The notes: generated by a model from the sequence alone, not told the origin. A DNA stretch of 64,000 bases from Actinomadura oligospora ATCC 43269 (GCF_000518265.1 NZ_JADG01000004.1:930001-994000), one strand, 5' to 3'. Shown: positions 25,015-34,281, counted from the first letter of the stretch. Numbers and translations: made by a program.

Positions 25015-25842
25015 GTGCTACCGCTCGTAACCGCCATCCGGTACGTGACGCCGCTCCGTGAGGGCGGGTCGCTGCCGGGCGTCGTCGAGGCCGACGACCT
25101 CGGCACCTACGTCATGAAGTTCCACGGGGCCGGGCAGGGCCGCAAGGCCCTGGTCGCCGAGGTGATCGCCGGGGAGCTGGCGCGCAGGCTCGGCCTGCGC
25201 ACCCCGGAACTGCGGGTCATCGACCTCGACCCGGTGATCGGACGGCACGAGCCCGACCCCGACGTCCAGGACCTGCTCAAGGCCAGCTCCGGCTGGAACC
25301 TCGCGGTCGACTTCCTGCCCGGCTCGCTCGGCTTCGACCCGATCGGCTGGACGCCGGACCGGATGTTCGCCTCCCGCGTCCTGTGGTTCGACGCGTTCAT
25401 CGGCAACGTCGACCGCAGCTGGCGCAACCCCAACATGCTGGTCTGGCACAGGGACGTCTGGCTGATCGACCACGGCGCGAGCCTGATCTTCCACCACGCC
25501 TGGGCCAACGCCGACCGGCTGTTCGCGGGCCCCTACGACGTGGACGACCACGTCCTCACCCCGTTCGCCGGACGCCTGGCCGAGGCGGAGGCCGAACTCC
25601 TGCCCAAGATCACCCCGGATTTGCTGCGCGAGCTGACCGAGCTCGTCCCGGACGCCTGGCTCGAGGGTGAGCCCGGCTTCGGGTCGGCCGACGAGGTCCG
25701 CGAGGCCTACGTCCGCGTCCTGACCCGGCGGATCGCCGACCCGCGCGACTGGCTGCCGTCCCTCGAGGTCACCGACCGGCGTCCCCACACCGAGGAGCGG
25801 CGCGGCGAGCGGCGTCCCGGCTGGCTGGGAGGCCCCGCGTGA
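25015..25842 (+). CDS. HipA-like kinase
   Basis: This is a 275-residue HipA-family kinase-like protein. The ATP-binding Lys is K35 in VMKFHGAGQG; the catalytic loop is GNVDRSWRNPNML (D133, N138/N140); the metal-binding D152 lies in WLIDHGASL. It lacks the extra N-terminal domain of HipA toxins, so it is the compact form. TAGCGT (25003-25008) is six bases before GTG 25015 with no ribosome-binding site, which suggests a leaderless transcript. It overlaps the DUF3037 gene by 4 bp. HipA-like/DUF3037 pairs recur in actinomycetes (general knowledge); whether they are toxin-antitoxin units or have a housekeeping role is unsettled. Confidence 0.86.
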   Translation: MLPLVTAIRYVTPLREGGSLPGVVEADDLGTYVMKFHGAGQGRKALVAEVIAGELARRLGLRTPELRVIDLDPVIGRHEPDPDVQDLLKASSGWNLAVDFLPGSLGFDPIGWTPDRMFASRVLWFDAFIGNVDRSWRNPNMLVWHRDVWLIDHGASLIFHHAWANADRLFAGPYDVDDHVLTPFAGRLAEAEAELLPKITPDLLRELTELVPDAWLEGEPGFGSADEVREAYVRVLTRRIADPRDWLPSLEVTDRRPHTEERRGERRPGWLGGPA

Positions 25843-26264
25843 ACGCGGTCCGGCCGAGCACGGCGAACGTGGGCGCGACGGCGTCCGGCAAGCAGGTCTT
25901 CGAGTACGCGACGCTCCGCGTGATCCCGCGGATCGAGCGCGGCGAGTCCATGAACGTCGGGGTGATCGTCTACTGCCGCGCCCTCGACTACCTGGGCTGC
26001 GCGACGCGGGTGGACGAGCCGCGCCTGCTCGCGCTCGACCCGTCCCTCGACGTCGACGGCGTCCGCAGGGCCCTGGCCGCCGTCAGCGGGTTCTGCCTGG
26101 GCGGGGAGGAGGCGGGGCAGGCCGCCGGGGAGTCGCCCGGCGGGCGGTTCCGGTGGCTGACCGCCCCGCGCAGCACGATCGTCCAGCCGGGGCCCGTCCA
26201 CGCGGGCCTCACCGGCGACCCGGCCGCCGAACTCGACCGCCTCCTGACGCTCCTGGTGGCCTGA
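25839..26264 (+). CDS. DUF3037 domain protein
   Basis: This is a 141-residue protein with the DUF3037 core FEYATLRVIPRIERGESMNV, GVIVYCRALDYLGC and LDPSLDVDGVRRALAAV. Function unknown. Its GTG start (25839) overlaps the HipA-like stop (GTGA), so the two are co-translated. The family is regularly found beside HipA-like kinases, so it may be the kinase partner or target (inference). A 3' region with three GCGGGCTC copies about 13 bases apart (26278-26311) follows. Confidence 0.84.
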   Translation: MNAVRPSTANVGATASGKQVFEYATLRVIPRIERGESMNVGVIVYCRALDYLGCATRVDEPRLLALDPSLDVDGVRRALAAVSGFCLGGEEAGQAAGESPGGRFRWLTAPRSTIVQPGPVHAGLTGDPAAELDRLLTLLVA

Positions 26265-26309
26265 CCAGGCCCCGGGAGCGGGCTCAGACTGCGGGCTCGG
26301 CCAGCGGGC

Positions 26310-27158
26310 TCAGAACAGGATCGACATGAACTCGCCGACCTCGGCGAACCCGACCCGGCGGTAGGCGGCGCGCGCCCGGACGTTGTAGTCGTTGACGTAG
26401 AGCGACACGACCGGCGCGATCGACCGCAGCGACTCGTCGACCAGGGCCGCCATGCCCGCCACCGACAGGCCCTGGCCGCGCAGGTCGGGCGGCACCCACA
26501 CGCCCTGCACCTGGCAGGCGTGCGGGGTGACCGCGCCGACCTCGGCCTTGAACATGACCCGGCCGTCCTCGATCCGGGCGAACGCGCGGCCGGACCTGAT
26601 CAGCTCGGCGACCCGCGCCCGGTAGAGCACGCCGCCGTCGCCGGAGTTCGGGGAGACCCCGACCTCCTCGGTGAACATCGCCACGCAGGCCGGATAGACG
26701 AGATCGAAGTCGGCCATACCGACCCGGCGGACCCCCGGATCCACCGGGACGGACGGGGTCTGCGAGGTGGCCATGACCGGCTGGAGCCCGCGCACGGCGC
26801 GCGGCGGGCCCCAGTACGGGCCGAGGATCTCCCAGAGCCCGGTCACGGCGGTGACCGGGCCCACGATGGACGAGCAGCGCCGGCCCTGCGCCTGGGCGCG
26901 TTCGGCGAACGCGCGCACGGCGTCCGGGCCGGCGTTGACCGGGATCAGGTTCGCCCCGGCGTAGCAGAGCGACACCAGCCGCCCGTCCCGCTGGTAGCCC
27001 CACATCTGCGCCCCGAGCCGCCGGGGGTCGAGCCCTGCGGCGTGGACGCGCGAGCCGACGAACACGTTCGCGACGGGATCGGCGTCCAGGATGCGCAGCG
27101 CCTCGTCGCGGTGCCGGTCGTCCAGCACCCGCACCGGCGACGCCCCCAGCATCCGCAT
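26310..27158 (-). CDS. GNAT family acetyltransferase (DUF4081-containing)
   Basis: This is a 282-residue protein: an N-terminal DUF4081-like domain (LRILDADPVANVFVGSRV, LIPVNAGPDAVRAFAERA) and a C-terminal GNAT domain with the acetyl-CoA loop VPPDLRGQGLSVAGMAAL and VSLYVNDYNVRARAAYRRVG. In mycobacteria the orthologue (the Rv2867c type) sits immediately downstream of ispG. Here the same partner lies about 9 kb away, separated by five peptidase genes. Membership of the conserved block suggests a housekeeping role; the acetyl acceptor is unknown. Confidence 0.88.
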   Translation of the reverse strand: MRMLGASPVRVLDDRHRDEALRILDADPVANVFVGSRVHAAGLDPRRLGAQMWGYQRDGRLVSLCYAGANLIPVNAGPDAVRAFAERAQAQGRRCSSIVGPVTAVTGLWEILGPYWGPPRAVRGLQPVMATSQTPSVPVDPGVRRVGMADFDLVYPACVAMFTEEVGVSPNSGDGGVLYRARVAELIRSGRAFARIEDGRVMFKAEVGAVTPHACQVQGVWVPPDLRGQGLSVAGMAALVDESLRSIAPVVSLYVNDYNVRARAAYRRVGFAEVGEFMSILF

Positions 27159-27203
27159 GGCTATCGGGCCGCCATCACCGTTGTCAGCACCACGTGTCCA
27201 AGA

Positions 27204-28790
27204 CTAGATCCTGCTCCCGACCGGTGCCGACACCGGTCCGGCGACCTGGGCGCGGACCGACCCGCGGACCGGGTCGCGGAGCCGCTTGGCGGCCTCGCCG
27301 GGGCCGGGCGGCTGCGGGGCCCTGCAGGTGGTGTTCGGCCGGGGCAGGGCCCCGGTGGCGAAGTAGCGGGCGACGGCCCCGTCCACGCACTGGTCGCCGT
27401 TCAGGGTGACGCCGTGGATCCCGCCACCCGCCTGCACCAGCAGCCTCGAGTTCGGCAGCAGCCGGTGGGTCTCCTCGGCGCCGTTGAACGGGGTCGCGGC
27501 GTCCTCGGTGCCCTGGACGAGCAGGATCGGCGTCAGGTTCGCGGGCCCGTGGGCCCTCGGCGGCGGGCCGCCGTGCACCTTCCAGGTCGCGCACGGGGCG
27601 TTGTACCAGGTGTTACTCCAGGTCTCGAACGTGTATCCCTCGCGATAGAGCCGGACGCTGTCGTCGTGCCACCTCTTCCAGCCGCGCGGCCACGCGGCGT
27701 CCCGGCACTGGACGGCGTTGTAGACGGTGTAGTCGTTCTGGTCGAGGAAGCCCGGCTTCTGCCACGCCGCGGCGAGCGGCTTGGAGTCGCCGCGCCGGAA
27801 CGCCGACAGCGCCCTGGCGTGGCCCGGCCAGCCGAGGTTGCTGTAGCCGTCGGACAGGAACGTGTCGTCCAGCTCGCTCCCGCCGACCCGGCCGTTCAGC
27901 GGGTGGGCCTTCAGCGTGGTGCGGATCTTCCGGTAGGCGGCGGCGACCGTCTTCTCGTCGCGTCCCAGGTGGTACACGGAGTCATAGCGGGCGATCCAGG
28001 CGAAGTAGGCGTGGATCCGCTTCTCGAACGCCACATCCTGGTCGATGTTGTCGTCGTACCAGACGCCGCTCGGACGGACGACGCTGTCCAGCACCATCCG
28101 GCGCACCCGGCCCGGGTGCGTCGCGGCGTACACCGTCCCCAGGTAGGTGCCGTACGAGTAGCCCATGTAGTTGATCTTCTTCTGGCCGAGCGCGGCGCGG
28201 ATGTCGTCCAGGTCGGCCACCCAGTCCGCGGTGCCCATGTGCGGCAGCAGGCGCGGGTAGCGGCGGGCGCAGTCGGCCGAGAACCGCGCGGCGCGCGCAC
28301 GCCAGGCGTTCTCCTCCGCCGCGTTCGCCGGGGTGGTGTCGGCGCGCGGACGGCCCGGGTCCTGGTAGGACTGGTCGCAGACCATCGCGGGCTTGCTGCC
28401 CCCGACGCCGCGCGGGTCGAACCCGATCCAGTCGTAGGCGGCGGCGACGCGGCGCGGCATCCCCAGGGAGAACAGCGTCGGCATGTCGCGGCCGTGCGCG
28501 CCGGGCCCGCCGCGGTTCAACAGGACGACGCCCTGCGAGCGGGCCGCGGTGTGCCTCGCGCGGGTCAGCGCGAGGGTGATCTTCTCTCCACCCGGACGGG
28601 CGTGGTCGAGCGGCACCCGGACGGAGCCGCACTCCAGGCCGCGCAGCTTGCTCTTCTCGACCGGGTCGTTCTGGGGGCAGGGCCGCCAGGTGACCGCCTC
28701 GCGGGCGGCGGCGGGAACGGACAGGACGGCGAGGACGGCGACCGCCGCGGCGGCCCCGGCCGTCGCGCGGTGGACTATGGGGTTGCGCAC
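27204..28790 (-). CDS. Secreted S33 tripeptidyl aminopeptidase-like hydrolase (paralogue 5)
   Basis: This is a 528-residue alpha/beta hydrolase with a signal peptide (hydrophobic core about 11-25, ending AAA). The oxyanion region is LLNRGGPGAHG, the nucleophile S212 lies in MGYSYGTYLG, the acid Asp is in VQGTEDAATPF, and the His is in GGIHGVTLNGDQC. The C-terminal TAP-like domain is present (CVDGAVARYFATG). It belongs to the Streptomyces secreted tripeptidyl aminopeptidase family (SlpD/E type). It is the most diverged of the five tandem paralogues and lacks the extended GGPGG loop. Export and removal of N-terminal tripeptides from extracellular peptides is the family role. Confidence 0.9.
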   Translation of the reverse strand: MRNPIVHRATAGAAAAVAVLAVLSVPAAAREAVTWRPCPQNDPVEKSKLRGLECGSVRVPLDHARPGGEKITLALTRARHTAARSQGVVLLNRGGPGAHGRDMPTLFSLGMPRRVAAAYDWIGFDPRGVGGSKPAMVCDQSYQDPGRPRADTTPANAAEENAWRARAARFSADCARRYPRLLPHMGTADWVADLDDIRAALGQKKINYMGYSYGTYLGTVYAATHPGRVRRMVLDSVVRPSGVWYDDNIDQDVAFEKRIHAYFAWIARYDSVYHLGRDEKTVAAAYRKIRTTLKAHPLNGRVGGSELDDTFLSDGYSNLGWPGHARALSAFRRGDSKPLAAAWQKPGFLDQNDYTVYNAVQCRDAAWPRGWKRWHDDSVRLYREGYTFETWSNTWYNAPCATWKVHGGPPPRAHGPANLTPILLVQGTEDAATPFNGAEETHRLLPNSRLLVQAGGGIHGVTLNGDQCVDGAVARYFATGALPRPNTTCRAPQPPGPGEAAKRLRDPVRGSVRAQVAGPVSAPVGSRI

Positions 28791-28903
28791 CCTGGAGTTC
28801 TACCGGCCGGGTCCCGCCCGGCCCGGTGATCGGCGAATCCCGCGTTTCCGGGCGAAGCACGAGGAAGCCGGGGAAGGCGGACCCGCAGGTCAGGACGGCG
28901 AAA

Positions 28904-28931
28904 CGGGGCCGCCCCCGAAGGAGCGGCCCCG
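28904..28931 (-). terminator. Terminator after peptidase paralogue 4
   Basis: CGGGGCCGC (28904-28912) pairs perfectly with GCGGCCCCG (28923-28931). On the minus strand it is followed by GTTTCG. It lies 58 bp beyond the stop of the gene ending at 28989. Confidence 0.8.
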
Positions 28932-28988
28932 TCAGCGCCCGGCTGTGCCGGGATCTAGCGTTCGCCGAAAATCAGCGGTGTCCGGACG

Positions 28989-30563
28989 TCAGAGACGGCC
29001 GACCGGGAGGTCCTTGCCGCCGTGGACGCCCGCGGAACGCATCTGCTGCGTCGGGTTCGGGTTGTTCAGCGCCGGGTCGGCCTTGCAGGAGTCGTCCGCG
29101 CCGGGACGGCCCTTCGGCAGCCAGCCGGTGGCCAGGTACTTGCCGACCTTGTCGTCCAGGCACTTGTTGCCGTTGAGCGTGTTGGCGTGGGTCTTGCCGC
29201 CGATCTCCAGCAGCAGGCGCGACGACGGGAAGCGCTTGTGCATCTCGTAGCCGCCCGCGACCGGGGTCGCGGCGTCCAGGGTGGACTGGACGAGCAGGAT
29301 GCCGCCCAGGCCCTTCTTGCCCTGGAGCTTCAGCGCCGGGCCGCCCTTGAACGGCCAGTACAGCACCGGGGCGTTGTACCAGACGTTGCTCCAGGTGTTG
29401 AAGCGGTTGCCCTGCTTGACGAGCTTCTTGGCGTCGCTCTTCCACTTGGCCCAGCTGCGCGGCCACGCGGCGTCGGCGCCCTGGACGGCGTTGTAGACGG
29501 CGAAGCCGTTGTCGTCGTCGCCCGGGTCGACGCTGTCGAGCAGCGGCTGCGGGTCCTTCTTGACGATCCACGCGGACAGGGCCGCGGCCGGGTCCTGGTA
29601 GGCCGAGGTGTAGTAGCCCGCGGACAGGACGATGTCGTCCAGCTCGTCACCGCCGACGACGCCGCCGATCGGGGACTTCAGGGCGGCGGCGCGGGTCTTG
29701 TAGTACAGCGCCTCGACGGCCTTGCCGGACTTGCCGAGGTGGTAGACCGAGTCGTACTTGGCGATCCACCCGAACCAGAGCTTGATGTTCCGCTCGAACG
29801 CCTTGTCCTGCTCGAGCTGCGCGCCGTACCAGACGGTCTTCGGATTGACGTTGCCGTCCAGCACCATACGACCGACGCGCTTGGGGAACATGGTCGCGTA
29901 GGTCGCGCCCAGGTAGGTGCCGTAGGAGAAGCCGTAATAGTTCGTCTTCTTGGCGCCCAGGGCCGCGCGGATGCTGTCCATGTCGCGCGCCACGTCGGTG
30001 GTGCGCAGGTGCGGCAGCAGCCAGCCGAACTTCTTCTGGCAGTCCTGCGCGTACTTCTTGGACTTGGCCAGCCAGTACTTCTCGATCTTGGCCGAGGTCG
30101 GGGTGTAGTCCGGGCGCGGCGGCTTGGCGTAGTGCGCGTCGCAGGTCAGCGCGGGCTTGCTGGACCCGACGCCGCGCGGGTCGAAGCCCACGAAGTCGTA
30201 CTGGGCCGCGGCGGCGCCCTGGCCGACGCCCTTCATCCAGCGCGGCAGCTTCTCGGAGTACAGGTAGCCCGAGCCGCCCGGACCGCCCGGGTTGCCGAGC
30301 ATGATGCCCTGGTACTTCTTGGTGTCGGTGTGGTGCGTCCGCGAGATCGCGATCTGGATCTTCTTGCCGTTGGGCTTGGCGTAGTCCAGCGGGACGGTCA
30401 CGAAGCCGCAGTCGGCCTTGGCCGCGATCAGCTTCGGGTCGGTGCACTTGACCCAGCTGACCTTCGGCTTGGCCGTGGTCTGCGACGGGGCCGCGACGGC
30501 GGCGGACGCGGTGCCGCCGATGCCCACCACCGCGGTGGCCGCGGCGATGACGATCTTCTTCAT
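28989..30563 (-). CDS. Secreted S33 tripeptidyl aminopeptidase-like hydrolase (paralogue 4)
   Basis: This is a 524-residue secreted alpha/beta hydrolase. It begins with a classical signal peptide (MKKIVIAAATAVVGIGG, cleavage after AAVAA near 25). The oxyanion loop is GNPGGPGGSG, nucleophile S213 is in YGFSYGTYLG, the acid is in STLDAATP, and the catalytic His is in GKTHANTLNGN. TAP-like C-terminal residues CLDDKVGKYLATGWLP follow. It is closest to the neighbour at 30649. It sits only 86 bp downstream of that gene, across a 15-bp perfect hairpin, so it may be read through or have its own promoter. Expected to act outside the cell on peptide N-termini. Confidence 0.92.
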   Translation of the reverse strand: MKKIVIAAATAVVGIGGTASAAVAAPSQTTAKPKVSWVKCTDPKLIAAKADCGFVTVPLDYAKPNGKKIQIAISRTHHTDTKKYQGIMLGNPGGPGGSGYLYSEKLPRWMKGVGQGAAAAQYDFVGFDPRGVGSSKPALTCDAHYAKPPRPDYTPTSAKIEKYWLAKSKKYAQDCQKKFGWLLPHLRTTDVARDMDSIRAALGAKKTNYYGFSYGTYLGATYATMFPKRVGRMVLDGNVNPKTVWYGAQLEQDKAFERNIKLWFGWIAKYDSVYHLGKSGKAVEALYYKTRAAALKSPIGGVVGGDELDDIVLSAGYYTSAYQDPAAALSAWIVKKDPQPLLDSVDPGDDDNGFAVYNAVQGADAAWPRSWAKWKSDAKKLVKQGNRFNTWSNVWYNAPVLYWPFKGGPALKLQGKKGLGGILLVQSTLDAATPVAGGYEMHKRFPSSRLLLEIGGKTHANTLNGNKCLDDKVGKYLATGWLPKGRPGADDSCKADPALNNPNPTQQMRSAGVHGGKDLPVGRL

Positions 30564-30583
30564 CCAGAGGTCCTTCGGAACGG

Positions 30584-30617
30584 GGCGCGCCCCGCCTCGG
30601 TGGAGGCGGGGCGCGCC
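30584..30617 (-). terminator. Perfect 15-bp hairpin between peptidase paralogues 3 and 4
   Basis: GGCGCGCCCCGCCTC (30584-30598) and GAGGCGGGGCGCGCC (30603-30617) form a perfect stem with a GGTG loop. It lies between the stop of the upstream gene (30649) and the start of the next (30563). It may fully stop or attenuate transcription into the second gene. Confidence 0.82.
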
Positions 30618-30648
30618 GTCACGTGGTGTTCGGCGCCGTGGTCCGCGG

Positions 30649-32253
30649 TCAGCGGATCTTGGGCAGCGCGAGCTCGGGCATGCCGGGGACGGCGGTCAGC
30701 GACTTGGCCGACACGGCGGTCGGGTCGGGGTCGTTGGTCGCCGGGTTGGCGTCGCAGGTGTCGTCGACACCGTGGGAGCCCGCCGGGACGGAGGCGGCGT
30801 CCAGGTACGACACGGCCTTGGTGAACAGGCAGAGGTTGCCGAGGCTGTTGGCGTGGGTCTTGCCGCCGACCTCGACGAGCAGGCGCGAGTTCAGCTCACG
30901 GTGCTGGACGAGCACGCCGTCGTAGGGGGTCGCGGCGTCCAGGGTGGACTGGATCAGCAGCGTCGGCGTGGCGGTCTTGCGCGCGTTGATCCGCAGCTTC
31001 GGGCCGCCGTTGAACGGCCAGTAGAAGATCGGCGCGTTGAACCAGACGTTCGGCCAGGTGTTGAAGCGGTTGCCCTGCTTCACCAGCTTGACCGCGTCGT
31101 TGTGCCACTTGTTCCAGTGGGTCGGCCAGTGCGCGTCGGCGCCCTGGACGGCGTTGTACACCGCGAACCCGTTGTCGTCGGAGGTGTCGCCCTGGCGGTC
31201 CAGGAGCCCCTGCGGGTCCTTGCCGACGATCCACGCGGACAGCGCGTCGGCGACCGGGACGTACTCACTGGTGTAGTACGGCGCCTGCTGGACGATGTCG
31301 TCCAGCTCGTCCGGGCCGATGGTCCCGCCGATGGGGGCCTTGGCGGCAGCGGCGCGGGCCTTGTAGTAGTTGTCCTCGACGGCCTTGGCCGTGGTGCCCA
31401 GGTGGTACTTGGAGTCCCACTTGGCGATCCAGCCGTTGAACAGCTTGAAGTTCCGCTCGAACGCGCGGTCCTGGTCGAGCTGCGTGTCGTAGAAGACGCG
31501 GTCCGGGTTGACGTTGCCGTCCAGGACGAACTTGCCGGTCTTGCCCGGGAACAGCGTCTCGTAGGTCGCGCCCAGGTAGGTGCCGTAGGAGAAGCCCCAG
31601 TAGTTGAGCTTCTGGTCCGGGCCGAACGTGCGGCGGATCTGCTCGACGTCGCGCGCGGCGTCGGTGGTCCGCATGTGCGGCAGCATCCAGCCGAACTTCT
31701 CGGTGCAGTCCTGCGCGTACTTCTTGGACTTGGCGAGCCAGGCCGCCTCCTCCTTGCGCGAACCCGGGTTGTAGTCCGGGCGGACCGGCTTCTGGAAGTC
31801 GCTGTTGCAGTGCAGCGCGGGCTGGCTGTACTCGACTCCGCGCGGGTCGAAGCCGACCAGGTCGTACTTGGCGGCGAGCGCCGCGTAGCCGCGCTTGTTC
31901 AGCAGCAGCTTGAAGTAGGGGCCGTAGACCAGGCCGCCGCCGCCGGGGCCGCCGGGGTTGAAGGTCAGCACACCGCGGTAGTCCTTGGTGTCGGTGTGCT
32001 TGACCCGCGACACCGCGATCGAGATCTTCTTGCCGTTCGGCCTGGCGTAGTCCAGGGGGACTTCCAGCTGGCCGCACTCGGCGCCCGCGGCCTTGTAGTA
32101 GGCGGCGTAGCCGTCGGTCGGGCAGGAACCCCAGGTGACCTTGGACGCGTCCTTGGCGATGGGCGCGGTCGGGCCCGGGTCGGCGACCGCGGCCGTCGCG
32201 GCGCCGCCGACGCCGAGCACGGCGGCGGTCGTGATCAGGAGGAGCTTCTTCAC
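30649..32253 (-). CDS. Secreted S33 tripeptidyl aminopeptidase-like hydrolase (paralogue 3)
   Basis: This is a 534-residue secreted hydrolase. The start is GTG 32253 (VKKLLLITTAAVLGVGG), which leaves a normal signal peptide; the longer frame to 32331 would bury the signal behind 26 residues. An AGGGGG lies about five bases upstream. The oxyanion loop is NPGGPGGGG, nucleophile S222 is in WGFSYGTYLG, the acid lies in STLDAATPYD, and the His in GKTHANSLGN. The C-terminal TAP-like domain is shorter after the His. An ACAGCACAATC box stands 89-99 bp upstream (32342-32352). Function as for paralogue 4, its closest relative. Confidence 0.91.
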   Translation of the reverse strand: MKKLLLITTAAVLGVGGAATAAVADPGPTAPIAKDASKVTWGSCPTDGYAAYYKAAGAECGQLEVPLDYARPNGKKISIAVSRVKHTDTKDYRGVLTFNPGGPGGGGLVYGPYFKLLLNKRGYAALAAKYDLVGFDPRGVEYSQPALHCNSDFQKPVRPDYNPGSRKEEAAWLAKSKKYAQDCTEKFGWMLPHMRTTDAARDVEQIRRTFGPDQKLNYWGFSYGTYLGATYETLFPGKTGKFVLDGNVNPDRVFYDTQLDQDRAFERNFKLFNGWIAKWDSKYHLGTTAKAVEDNYYKARAAAAKAPIGGTIGPDELDDIVQQAPYYTSEYVPVADALSAWIVGKDPQGLLDRQGDTSDDNGFAVYNAVQGADAHWPTHWNKWHNDAVKLVKQGNRFNTWPNVWFNAPIFYWPFNGGPKLRINARKTATPTLLIQSTLDAATPYDGVLVQHRELNSRLLVEVGGKTHANSLGNLCLFTKAVSYLDAASVPAGSHGVDDTCDANPATNDPDPTAVSAKSLTAVPGMPELALPKIR

Positions 32254-32563
32254 CAAACCCCCTCGGCCGGGGCGCACCGCACCCCTTCGTGGGGACGTGT
32301 GTGGGGGCGGCCCCCGGCATCGCTCCGTCAACAGTTAGGCAGATTGTGCTGTTTGGGCCTGTTCTGACGGGAGAGCCCGATGTGAGTAGATATCAAACTG
32401 TGATCAGGACGCGGGAACACGCTGCGCGTTCCGGACGTCACGCCGCCGCGCGCGAGCCCGTCCGATATCAGCCCGGACGGCCGTGGCCCCCGCCGACGAG
32501 GGGTCGGCAGGGGCCACGGATCCGCAGGTCACAACGCCGCCACAGCGGCGACGCCGCGACGGC
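32254..32563. other. Intergenic region between peptidase paralogues 2 and 3
   Basis: No gene is visible. On the minus strand it carries the promoter side of paralogue 3, with an AACAGCACAATCTG box at 32339-32352, an AT-richer patch (GATATCTACTCACA near 32385-32400), and the hairpin at 32482-32518 that ends paralogue 2. Confidence 0.6.
32482..32518 (-). terminator. Terminator after peptidase paralogue 2
   Basis: CGTGGCCCC-C-GCCGAC pairs with GTCGGC-A-GGGGCCACG: a 15-bp stem with one C/A mismatch, 5-base loop. It is 46 bp past the stop of the gene ending at 32564. Confidence 0.78.
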
Positions 32564-34186
32564 TTACTTGGTGATGTCCAGGCCGAGCGGCTTGAGGGAC
32601 GCGCCCTTCAGGCCGGCGCTCGCCGGAGGCGTCGGGTCACCGGTCGACTTGACGTAGGTCAGGCCCGCGGACGGACGCTGCCCGGTCAGGAAGTAGGCGT
32701 CCCACACCGCGTCCACGGCGAGGTTGCCGCGGTGCACGATGCAGTGCGTCCGGCCGTCGGACTCGACGAGCATGCGCGAGCCCTTCAGCGCCCGGTGCAG
32801 CTCCAGCGCGCCCGGGTACGGCGTCGCGGCGTCGTTGGCGGCGTTGAACATCATGATGTTCGACGGCAGCTTCTTGACGTGGCGGACGTCCACCGGCGTC
32901 CCGGCCTTGGCGGGCCAGTCGATGCACGGCGTGTTGTACCAGGCGTTGCCCCAGGTCAGGAACGGGTGCTTCTTCTGGATCTTGTCGTTGTCGCGCTGCC
33001 ACTTCTTCCAGCTCGTCGGCCACTGCGCGTCGGTGCACTGGACGGCGCTGTAGCCGAAGTAGCCGTTGTCGTCGGACTCGCCGGTGGTCTGGCCACCGAA
33101 CGCTCCGGCGAAGCCGGCCATGTCGCCCTGCTTGTAGGCGGCCAGGCCGTCCGCGGACGGGAACCAGAAGCTCGGCAGCCGCCGGTACGCCGCGCCCTGG
33201 ATGGTGTCGGTCAGCGAGTCGGAGGTGACCATGCTGACGTCACCGGTCTCGGGGTCGGTGTAGGAGACCGGGTTCTTGGCGAGCTTGCCGCGCAGGTCGT
33301 AGAAGAAGCTCCGCACCTGCTGCTGCGTCGTGCCCAGGTGGTACTTGGAGTCCCACTTGGCCAGCCAGCCGAAGTAGTAGTCGATGTTCCGGTCGAACCA
33401 GATGTCCTGCTGCAGGTTCGCGTCGTACCAGACGCCGGACGGGCCGATGTTGCCGTCCAGGGACATGCGGCCGACCTTGTCCGGGAACAGCGCGGCGTAG
33501 ACCTGGCCCAGGTAGGTGCCGTAGGACGCGCCGTGGTAGTCGAGCTTGGGGCTGCCCAGCGCCCGGCGGATGGACTCCACGTCCCTCGCCGAGTCGATGG
33601 TCTTGTCGTGGTCGAGCAGGCCGACCTTGTCGGCCTTGCCGCAGTCCTCGGCGTACTTCTTGGTCTTGGCGAGCCAGACCTTCACCGAGGCGGGGTCACC
33701 GGTGCCGTAGTCCGGACGCGGCTCCAGCTGGTACGACAGGTCGCACTGGATGGCCGGGACGCTGTGCCCGATCCCGCGCGGGTCGAACCCGACGAAGTCG
33801 TAGGCGTCCTGCATGGCCTTGCTGCTCTGGTTGAACACCCGGCCGCCGAAGTAGGCGCCCGAGCCGCCGGGGCCTCCCGGGTTGACGACCATCTGGCCCA
33901 TGGCCGCGCCGGAGCCGGTGTGCGGCGTGAAGGTCACCTCGAGGGTGATCTTGGTGCCGTTCGGCTTGGCGTAGTCCAGCGGCACGCTGAGCTCGGCGCA
34001 CTTGATGCGCTTGGAACCCTGCGCCTGAGCGGTGTCGGTCGCCGACACCTGCTTGACGATGTCCGCCGCGCAGGCGTGCCAGGCGAGGGCCGACGCCGGT
34101 TTCGCCGCCCCCTGGGCGGCTGCGGCCGTAGCGAGCCCGGCGAGCCCCAGGCCGGCCACCGCGGCGACCGTGACGAGTCGTTTCAC
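32564..34186 (-). CDS. Secreted S33 tripeptidyl aminopeptidase-like hydrolase (paralogue 2)
   Basis: This is a 540-residue secreted alpha/beta hydrolase. The GTG 34186 start gives a signal peptide (MKRLVTVAAVAGLGLAGLAT, ending AAAA). The oxyanion loop is NPGGPGGSG, nucleophile S221 is in HGASYGTYLG, the acid is in NAANDAATPYPG, and the His in GRTHCIVHRGN. It uses AS rather than FS before the nucleophile Tyr, like paralogue 1, its closest relative. The sequence GGAGGAGTGGTC directly upstream of the GTG is shared with paralogue 1, showing the duplication includes the translation signal. A GATACAACACAAT box is 96 bp upstream (34282-34294). Confidence 0.92.
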   Translation of the reverse strand: MKRLVTVAAVAGLGLAGLATAAAAQGAAKPASALAWHACAADIVKQVSATDTAQAQGSKRIKCAELSVPLDYAKPNGTKITLEVTFTPHTGSGAAMGQMVVNPGGPGGSGAYFGGRVFNQSSKAMQDAYDFVGFDPRGIGHSVPAIQCDLSYQLEPRPDYGTGDPASVKVWLAKTKKYAEDCGKADKVGLLDHDKTIDSARDVESIRRALGSPKLDYHGASYGTYLGQVYAALFPDKVGRMSLDGNIGPSGVWYDANLQQDIWFDRNIDYYFGWLAKWDSKYHLGTTQQQVRSFFYDLRGKLAKNPVSYTDPETGDVSMVTSDSLTDTIQGAAYRRLPSFWFPSADGLAAYKQGDMAGFAGAFGGQTTGESDDNGYFGYSAVQCTDAQWPTSWKKWQRDNDKIQKKHPFLTWGNAWYNTPCIDWPAKAGTPVDVRHVKKLPSNIMMFNAANDAATPYPGALELHRALKGSRMLVESDGRTHCIVHRGNLAVDAVWDAYFLTGQRPSAGLTYVKSTGDPTPPASAGLKGASLKPLGLDITK

Positions 34187-34281
34187 GGACCACTCCTCCT
34201 TCGAACCCCCGCAGAGGGAGTCCTGAAATGGACGTTCCGAGCGATCTTCGTCAACGGGACATATGGGAAGTCAGCTGCCAA

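Noticed and set aside
34185..34215. A GGTTCGAA-like string suggesting a tRNA T-arm
   Set aside because: It is in the ribosome-binding leader of peptidase paralogue 2, with no acceptor or anticodon arms around it.
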